DNA of 11,687 nucleotides, taken from positions 1-11,687 of the forward strand of contig DAIDAS010000441.1 in NCBI GenBank assembly GCA_027310505.1, given 5' to 3'. This stretch comes from a bacterium. GTDB lineage: Bacteria; Pseudomonadota; Gammaproteobacteria; Burkholderiales; Methylophilaceae. Position 1 is the first letter of the stretch. Each line of letters opens with the position of its first letter. The notes under the pieces were generated by a model that worked only from the letters and a program-made list of their open reading frames with translations, did no database searches and had not been told where the DNA came from. The position numbers and the translations under genes are program-made. Of the stretch, positions 6,004 through 11,687 are shown in pieces.

Positions 6004-7448
6004 GCGAAGAGATTCTGATCAACGTCACCCCGCAGGAAACGCGGGTGGCCATCATGGAGCAGGGCGTGTTGCAGGAACTGCATCTGGAGCGCACCAGCGC
6101 GCTGGGCTTGGTCGGCAACGTATACAAGGGCACGGTGTGCCGCGTGCTGCCCGGCATGCAATCGGCATTTGTCGAAATCGGCCTGTCACGAGCGGCTTTC
6201 CTGCATATCGCGGATATCCTGGAATACGAGACCAACGCCGAAAAGCCGATCCAGGAACTGCTGCACGAAGGCCAGACCATCATGGTTCAGGTCATCAAGG
6301 AGCCCATCGGCAGCAAGGGCGCTCGCCTGACCACGCAGATCAGCATTGCCGGACGTTTTCTGGTGTATCTGCCGCAACAGGAACACATTGGCGTTTCGCA
6401 GCGCATCGAGGATGAAGCCGAACGCGAGGCGCTCAAGGCCCGGCTACAGGGGCTGTTGCCGGAAACCAATGAAGGCGGTTACATCATCCGCACCATGGCG
6501 GAAACGGCGAGTGATGACGAGTTGCGTGCCGACCTCGCGTATCTGCACAAGGTGTGGGGCAATATCCAGGCCTCCAGCCGCGAGACTTCGAAGGATTCGC
6601 TGGTGTACCAGGACCTGAACCTGCCGCTCAAGGTGCTGCGCGACGTGGTCTGCGAACATACCGAACGGATCCTGGTGGACTCGCGCGAGACTTCCCAGAA
6701 AATGCGCGAATTTGCGCAAAGCTATGCTGGCAACGTGCTGGGCTGTATCGAGCAGTATTCGGGTGAGCGGCCGTTGTTCGATTTGTATGGCGTCGAGCAG
6801 GAGATCGAAAAAGCGTTGTCGCGCAAGGTCGAGCTGAAATCCGGCGGCTACCTCATCTTCGACCAGACCGAGGCATTGACCACGGTGGACGTGAACACCG
6901 GCGGCTTTGTCGGCGGCAGGACGCTGGCCGATACCATCTTCAAGACCAATCTCGAGGCGGCACAGGCCATCGCACGCCAGTTGCGCCTGCGCAATCTGGG
7001 CGGCATCATCATCCTCGACTTCATCGACATGGAAGACCTCAGCCATCGCGAGGCAGTGCTGGAAGAATTACGCCGCGCAGTCGAGAAGGATCGCGTGCGC
7101 ACCAGCATTCACGGGTTCTCCGGCCTGGGGCTGGTGGAGATGACGCGCAAGCGTACGCGGGAGAGCCTGGCGCACATCCTGTGCGAGCCGTGCCCTTGTT
7201 GCCGTGGGCGTGGCGAGCTGAAAACGGCACAGACCGTGTGCTATGAAATCCTGCGGGAACTGGTGCGCGAGGCGCGTCAGTTCAATACCCGTGAATTCCG
7301 CGTGCTGGCTTCACAGCCGGTGATCGACCTGTTTCTGGATGAGGAATCGCAGAGTCTGGCCCAGCTTTCCGATTTTATCGGCAAGCCCATCTCGCTCCAG
7401 GTGGAAAGCCAATATGGACAGGAAGCTTTCGACATCGTCCTGATGTAG
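6000..7448 (+). CDS. rng: Ribonuclease G
   Basis: RNase G is a 5'-end-sensitive endoribonuclease of the RNase E/G family that matures the 16S rRNA 5' end and degrades some mRNAs. The 482 residues compare with 489 in E. coli RNase G, without the long C-terminal scaffold of RNase E. An S1-type domain spans about 37-125 (GNVYKGTVCRVLPGMQSAFVEIG). The 5'-sensor and RNase H-like parts follow, with GVSQRIEDE at 131-139. The catalytic aspartates are Asp297 in TTVDVNTGGF and Asp340 in IIILDFIDME. SGLGLVEMTRKRTRESL (374-390) precedes the zinc-link CxxC (Cys398-Cys401 in CEPCPCCRGRG), which carries an extra cysteine at 400. The start is GTG, overlapping maf by four bases. It ends six bases before the convergent cyclase gene, and no hairpin terminator separates them. 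Confidence 0.97.
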   Translation: MSEEILINVTPQETRVAIMEQGVLQELHLERTSALGLVGNVYKGTVCRVLPGMQSAFVEIGLSRAAFLHIADILEYETNAEKPIQELLHEGQTIMVQVIKEPIGSKGARLTTQISIAGRFLVYLPQQEHIGVSQRIEDEAEREALKARLQGLLPETNEGGYIIRTMAETASDDELRADLAYLHKVWGNIQASSRETSKDSLVYQDLNLPLKVLRDVVCEHTERILVDSRETSQKMREFAQSYAGNVLGCIEQYSGERPLFDLYGVEQEIEKALSRKVELKSGGYLIFDQTEALTTVDVNTGGFVGGRTLADTIFKTNLEAAQAIARQLRLRNLGGIIILDFIDMEDLSHREAVLEELRRAVEKDRVRTSIHGFSGLGLVEMTRKRTRESLAHILCEPCPCCRGRGELKTAQTVCYEILRELVREARQFNTREFRVLASQPVIDLFLDEESQSLAQLSDFIGKPISLQVESQYGQEAFDIVLM

Positions 7449-7457
7449 CCCGGGTTA
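7446..7457. other. Palindrome holding both convergent stop codons
   Basis: The 12 bases contain the rng TAG on plus, a CCCGGG core, and the TAA of the diguanylate cyclase gene on minus. Pairing is complete apart from one G-T wobble, but there is no loop and no T-run, so it is not a terminator. Only six bases separate the two genes, so transcripts from both sides must overlap or end inside the opposite gene. Confidence 0.6.
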
Positions 7458-9995
7458 GAGGCGTTCGATTCTGTCGGCGTTTTTGGAACGGTACATGGCC
7501 AGATCGGCCGCCTGGAGCAGATCCCCCATCGAATCGCCATCTTCGGGGAAGGTGGCATACCCGATGCTGAACGTGATTGCGATCTCGCGGCCTTCCACCA
7601 CGCAGGGTTGGCGGAATTTCTGATGTAGTATCTCGGCCAGGGTTTGAGCCTGGCGCGCATTGTCGATTTCCGGCACCAGAATCACGAACTCATCTCCGCC
7701 CAATCGGCAGACGGTGTCGGTAGCCCGCATGGTGTCCGTCAGGCGGATGGCGACGGCTTTGAGCAGCGCATCGCCGAACTGATGCCCCAGGGTGTCGTTG
7801 ACCTCCTTGAAGCGGTTGAGGTCGAGGAAAAACACCGCGAATTGCGTTTCATTGCGATGAGCACTCGCCAGTACCTGTTCGAACCGGTCGTAGAACAGCA
7901 CGCGGTTGGGCAGCCCGGTAAGAAAGTCGTGCTGCGCCAGGTGGCGCATGTTTTCTTCGGCCGCCTTGCGATCGGTGATGTCGTAGGAGAGCCCGATATA
8001 GTTGGTTAGCTGGCCGGTTGGCGCCCTTACGCTACAGATATCCATCCACTCCACATATACACTGCCATCTTTGCGTCGGTTCCAGAGCTCCCCGCTCCAG
8101 CTGCCGGTATTGAGGAGCGATGCCCACATGGCCTGGAAGAAAGACTTGTCATGATTGCCTGAGCCCAATAGGCGCGGGTTGTGGCCGATGACCTCGTCGG
8201 CACTGAACCCGGTGATTTCGCTAAAGGCATTGTTGACGCAAACGATACGTACATCGGCATCCGTAATGAGGATGGACTGTTTGCTGTGCTCGAACACCGA
8301 GGCGGCAAGGCGCAATGCCTGTTCGGCATCGAGCCGGTGGGTGGTATCCTGGACGATGGCGAGAAAATAGCGCTCGTTGCCATTCTCGAACAGTTGCAGG
8401 TGAATCTCGACCGGATACAGGCTGCCATTCTTGCGCCGATGCATGGTCTCGAATACCTGCACCGGCTTTTCGTGCATGAATAACGGCGCCAGCAGTTGAC
8501 GGAAATCATCCAGCGAGAAAAACGGCTTGAGGTCGAGCGGCGTCAGTCGACGGGTTTCTTCCAGTGTATAGCCGAGATTGTCGAGCGCGCCGGCATTGAC
8601 GAACTGGAAGTGCAGGTTATCGGCATCGAAAATGTAGATTTCGTTGAGGCTGGCCGCGATCGCGTTGTAGAGCCGTTCGTGCTCCTGTTCGGCGGCCTTG
8701 CGTTCCGTAATGTCGCGACTGATGCCTACCAGCCCGATTACTTCGCCCTGTGCGTTGCGTAGCGGCGTTTTCAGGGTTTCATGCAAACGCTTGCGCCCGT
8801 CGGCGTAGGTGATCCATTCTTCGTTCGAGCGTCTCCTGTTTTGCGCCAGTACCACGGCGTCATGGTCACGGTAGAAGCGTGCGACTTCGCCGGGCACGAA
8901 ATCGAAGTCGGTCTTTCCCGTGATGTCGGATTCAGTGGCATTGAAATATTGCTCGAAAGCCTTGTTGCAGCCCGTGTAAACGCTGCGTATATCCTTGAAG
9001 AAGATCAGGTCGGGAACGGCGTCGATCACGCTGCGCAGGCGGGTCTTCTCGGCCAGGGCCTGGTCTGCGGCGATGCGGCGTTCATGCAGGACAATCCCCA
9101 GCGTCATGGCGGCAATGCAGGCGATGATATGGAAAGACCAGAAATTGAGCAGGCCGGTTTCCTTCATGTCTTGTGCAAACAGGCCCTCGCCGAGAGAGAC
9201 CCCCATCAGGCTCTGGGAAAAATAAAGGATCAGCAGCAGGGAGACGCCGTGCCGTCCGAAGCGCAGCGCGGTCCACACCATGAGCGGGGCAACCCAGAAC
9301 GGAAGCATGAGCATCTTGAAAGGAAGCCATCCCGGGTTCCATCCCATGAATACCATCATGCCTGCACCGAAGGAGAGCAGCCATAGCACAGAGGCTTCCC
9401 ACGGGTATTCATTGCGCCGCAGGAATTCCGGTGTCTGGCGCAGGATCAGCAGGGCTGGCGTCACCAGCACGACCCCCAGCGCGTTGCCCATCCACCAGTG
9501 CAGCGCTACGCCGGGGAGCTGGGCCGGGGTAATGAACCCTGCCAGCCATAGGGAGCCAGGGCCAATCAACGTGCTGGGCAGCGTGGCAGCCAATGCGCCG
9601 CAAAATACCAGATGATAGTAGTCCCGCAGGCGCCGCAGGTCGGTGTTGAATGAGGTCTGCCGCAGCAGCCATACCCCGCCGACGGTGTCCAGCGTGTTGC
9701 CGATTGCGATGGTTGCGGAAACCCATAGGGGGTCATTGATCCAGAGACCGGCAGCGAATGCGCCGATGAATATGCCGGGCCAGAGCTGGAGGCCATGGCG
9801 GAGCAGGGCGAACAGGGTGAGGCCGGTTGCTGGCCAGAGTATGGCGGCATTGCCATGCACTATGCCGAATTTCATGGCGATGATCGCCAGCAGCAGGTAG
9901 AGCGCTGCGAGTGTGGGTATCCGCCACAAATCGGCCCGGGTGTATTGATCAGCAAACCTGCGAGGCAGCGCGCTGAGTTTTAACCGGGTATCCAT
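7455..9995 (-). CDS. Membrane-bound diguanylate cyclase: MASE1, three PAS, GGDEF
   Basis: An 846-residue inner-membrane sensor that should make cyclic di-GMP from two GTP. Residues about 28-305 are hydrophobic with several spans and carry MASE1-like features (GNAAILWPATGLTLFAL, 48-64; LHWWMGNALGVVLVTPALL, 165-183). Three PAS domains follow at about 317-433, 440-556 and 563-678, each ending in a DITERK, DTTHRL or DITDRK linker. The GGDEF domain spans about 686-845: HDFLTGLPNR (689-698), metal-site Asp725 in LDLNRFKEVND, GGDEF at 766-770, and YATFPEDG. The inhibitory RxxD site (RATD, 757-760) lies five residues before GGDEF, as in product-inhibited cyclases. No EAL or HD-GYP domain is present. 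The ATG at 9995 has no clear Shine-Dalgarno and lies 10 bases after the dynamin gene, suggesting co-transcription and perhaps translational reinitiation. Ligands of the PAS and MASE1 domains cannot be read from sequence. Confidence 0.95.
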   Translation of the reverse strand: MDTRLKLSALPRRFADQYTRADLWRIPTLAALYLLLAIIAMKFGIVHGNAAILWPATGLTLFALLRHGLQLWPGIFIGAFAAGLWINDPLWVSATIAIGNTLDTVGGVWLLRQTSFNTDLRRLRDYYHLVFCGALAATLPSTLIGPGSLWLAGFITPAQLPGVALHWWMGNALGVVLVTPALLILRQTPEFLRRNEYPWEASVLWLLSFGAGMMVFMGWNPGWLPFKMLMLPFWVAPLMVWTALRFGRHGVSLLLILYFSQSLMGVSLGEGLFAQDMKETGLLNFWSFHIIACIAAMTLGIVLHERRIAADQALAEKTRLRSVIDAVPDLIFFKDIRSVYTGCNKAFEQYFNATESDITGKTDFDFVPGEVARFYRDHDAVVLAQNRRRSNEEWITYADGRKRLHETLKTPLRNAQGEVIGLVGISRDITERKAAEQEHERLYNAIAASLNEIYIFDADNLHFQFVNAGALDNLGYTLEETRRLTPLDLKPFFSLDDFRQLLAPLFMHEKPVQVFETMHRRKNGSLYPVEIHLQLFENGNERYFLAIVQDTTHRLDAEQALRLAASVFEHSKQSILITDADVRIVCVNNAFSEITGFSADEVIGHNPRLLGSGNHDKSFFQAMWASLLNTGSWSGELWNRRKDGSVYVEWMDICSVRAPTGQLTNYIGLSYDITDRKAAEENMRHLAQHDFLTGLPNRVLFYDRFEQVLASAHRNETQFAVFFLDLNRFKEVNDTLGHQFGDALLKAVAIRLTDTMRATDTVCRLGGDEFVILVPEIDNARQAQTLAEILHQKFRQPCVVEGREIAITFSIGYATFPEDGDSMGDLLQAADLAMYRSKNADRIERL

Positions 9996-10005
9996 GGGCG
10001 GACGT

Positions 10006-11687
10006 TTAGCTGGTTAGCTGGGCCATGCCGCGAGAATCCGCGGTCGTCGCTGGGGGCGCCGCGCCAGGCGTTCCGGGGCGAGAAGAGGGTTGCGCAGTCT
10101 TGATCAGCCTGAGCAGAATCTGGTCGAGCGTCGCGCTCTGGCTTTGCAGTGTGGCGTGCTGCGCCTCGATTTCATTGATGTTCTGTTGCAGCGATTCCAG
10201 GTTCTCGTGGATTTTCATCAGGGATTCGGTGCGTTTGTCCAGCTGCGTCTTGTGGTCCCCGATTTGCAGCTTGAGGGGCGCGAGCAGGCCCTTAAGCCAT
10301 GTATCGACTTCGTGCTGAGCGACTTCGAACTGGCTGCGCGCCTGATCCACCAGGCTGAGGAAGAATTTGCGCACCAGAAAGTGTTTTTCGGTCATGACGT
10401 TGACCGGATCATTACAGAACTCATCCGTGGTTTGCTCCAGCGTCTTCATGCTCGTGAGCAGATGGGACATGTCCAGCACCGGGGGTTTGCGTGCATCAAA
10501 GCCATGCTTGGCGTGAAACAGGTGGTACAGTTCTTCGCCGATGTCTTTGATTTCAAGCCCTTGCTGCGTGATGCGCGCGGCCAGTTCGATGATCTCGCGG
10601 ATCAGGGATTTCATGCCGAGATTAAGGCCGTGTGTCGTCCAGCTGTCTCCGATGCTCTTGCGGCTGCGCTCGAGCAGATGATCCAAGTGTTGCAGACTCA
10701 GTTGCAGCATCATCGCGTCGCCCAGTTGCATGACTTTCTGGTTGCCCTGGGTGAAGGTGCGCACCGATTCCTCGTACAACTTGCGGTCATTCGCCACCTT
10801 GGTGAGCAGGGCCTGGATGACATCGCGGTTCTTGCCGCGCAGCGAGCCCAGTTCCTGCAGTTGCTCTCGAACGCCGGCGATGCGCTGCTGCATGGCCTTG
10901 CGTGAGGTTTTGACCATGTTGCCGGCCTCGGCCACGATGGTCGTGCGCAGGATTTCGTGCTTGGTCGCGACCACGCTTTCTGCCAGCACTTGCTCGACCC
11001 TGGCGATGCCGCTCCGCTTGAGCAGTGCCGCGTCGTCGCGAACCTTGGCCAACAGTGCTTTCTGTGCCGAGATGGCGAACACATCCGCAGCTGGCAGATT
11101 GAGCTGGCGAGCTGTGCTGGCCACCTGCATCTGGATCATGGCCTGGATTTCATCCTCGGTTTTCAGGTCGTCCCACAGGATGTCGATTTTGTTCAGGACT
11201 GCCAGTTTGCGGCTTGCACGACCGCGGATGAAATTGCTCCAGATTTCCATGTCCGACTTGGTTACGCCGGTATCGGTTGCCAGCAGGAACACCACAGCAT
11301 GGGCGTTGGGAATGATGTTGATGGTGAGTTCCGGTTCGGTGCCCAGGGTGTTGAGGCCGGGAGTGTCCAGAATCACCAGGCCGCTTTTCAGCAGCGGATG
11401 CGGGTAGTTGATCAATGCGTGGCGCCAGACCGGCACGTCCACCATTCCGGAAGACTTCAGGGTCTCCGTCATGGTGATGTCTTCATCGTTCCACAACCCC
11501 AGCCTGCGGGCCTCCTCCAGCGGAACCTTTTTCTGCTGCACCAGCGCGTTGAGCGCCTCCTTCATCGCATCGCCGGAACTGGTGTCGAGCCGCAGCCTGG
11601 ACCAGGCTTTGGGGGATTTTTTCAGCAGCACCAGGCTGTCGTCCTGCTTGCGGGTTTCGATCGGCAACAGGCGGATGTAGGGTTCTT
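10006..11687 (-). CDS. Dynamin-like GTPase (5' end off the window)
   Basis: The frame is open from the right edge to the TAA at 10006, giving about 559 visible residues; a TTG at 11667 is not taken as the start because coding continues upstream (EPYIRLLPIETR). The GTPase switch II motif DTPG follows LVIL (codons near 11367-11356), and NKID in AVLNKIDIL (codons near 11193-11182) is the base-binding motif. The P-loop GxxxxGKS and the switch I threonine would lie off the edge. After the GTPase domain comes a long helical region without obvious membrane spans, then a likely coiled coil over about 65 residues, and a Pro/Ala/Thr-rich tail of about 27 residues. This size and layout fit bacterial dynamin-like proteins, which remodel membranes; the exact branch is unclear. 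It is the upstream partner of the diguanylate cyclase gene, 10 bases away. Confidence 0.85.
   Translation of the reverse strand, partial: EPYIRLLPIETRKQDDSLVLLKKSPKAWSRLRLDTSSGDAMKEALNALVQQKKVPLEEARRLGLWNDEDITMTETLKSSGMVDVPVWRHALINYPHPLLKSGLVILDTPGLNTLGTEPELTINIIPNAHAVVFLLATDTGVTKSDMEIWSNFIRGRASRKLAVLNKIDILWDDLKTEDEIQAMIQMQVASTARQLNLPAADVFAISAQKALLAKVRDDAALLKRSGIARVEQVLAESVVATKHEILRTTIVAEAGNMVKTSRKAMQQRIAGVREQLQELGSLRGKNRDVIQALLTKVANDRKLYEESVRTFTQGNQKVMQLGDAMMLQLSLQHLDHLLERSRKSIGDSWTTHGLNLGMKSLIREIIELAARITQQGLEIKDIGEELYHLFHAKHGFDARKPPVLDMSHLLTSMKTLEQTTDEFCNDPVNVMTEKHFLVRKFFLSLVDQARSQFEVAQHEVDTWLKGLLAPLKLQIGDHKTQLDKRTESLMKIHENLESLQQNINEIEAQHATLQSQSATLDQILLRLIKTAQPSSRPGTPGAAPPATTADSRGMAQLTS

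Noticed and set aside
8781..9386. A 201-codon plus-strand open frame opposite the PAS and MASE1 coding region
   Set aside because: It is antisense to a protein with clear domains throughout and has no recognisable motif or ribosome site.
10006..10021. Tandem 8-base repeat TTAGCTGG at the end of the dynamin gene
   Set aside because: Only two short copies, covering the last codons and stop; too small to call a functional repeat or attachment site.
7455..11687. Defence island or phage-related system around the dynamin gene
   Set aside because: Dynamin-like proteins can occur in defence loci, but no nuclease, toxin, integrase or transposase gene is seen here, and the neighbours are housekeeping and signalling genes with similar base composition by eye.

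Overview
The window reads as ordinary chromosomal DNA of a proteobacterium, most likely a betaproteobacterium. The clues are dense, moderately GC-rich coding, housekeeping proteins of proteobacterial type, and two gene orders also found in enterics (nudJ next to mnmA, maf next to rng). The genus cannot be fixed from sequence alone; a Nitrosomonadales/Gallionellales-like lineage is only a guess. The window is almost wholly coding: ten intact or nearly intact genes, two of them cut by the window edges, with no stretch above 300 bases lacking a gene. I saw no tRNA, rRNA, CRISPR array, insertion sequence or phage gene.

Layout. (1) Bases 1-1295, minus strand: nadC (quinolinate phosphoribosyltransferase, NAD synthesis), whose stop codon overlaps the start of a GspE/PulE-type secretion or pilus ATPase that runs off the left edge. 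(2) Bases 1296-1343: a short divergent promoter region centred on a perfect 12-bp palindrome. (3) Bases 1344-1958, plus strand: a YibF-like glutathione S-transferase, closed by a strong perfect hairpin (1976-2023) that also ends the next, oppositely oriented operon. (4) Bases 2034-4759, minus strand: a probable operon marC - nudJ - mnmA - yqhA. It combines two uncharacterised inner-membrane proteins with a Nudix hydrolase and the tRNA 2-thiouridylase. (5) Bases 4760-4821: a divergent promoter region. (6) Bases 4822-7448, plus strand: a probable operon yajL (DJ-1 family) - maf (YhdE-type nucleotide pyrophosphatase) - rng (RNase G), covering protein and nucleotide quality control and RNA processing. 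(7) Bases 7455-11687, minus strand: a dynamin-like GTPase (its N-terminus lies off the right edge) followed 10 bases later by a membrane-bound diguanylate cyclase (MASE1, three PAS domains, GGDEF).

Most of the window is well-understood housekeeping. The least explained part is the last pair: a bacterial dynamin-like protein apparently co-transcribed with a c-di-GMP synthase. It suggests, without proving, that membrane remodelling by the dynamin and c-di-GMP signalling are linked. The truncated ATPase at the other end belongs to a family some of whose members bind c-di-GMP through their N-terminal domain, but the motif here is degenerate. No clearly new multi-gene system was found.
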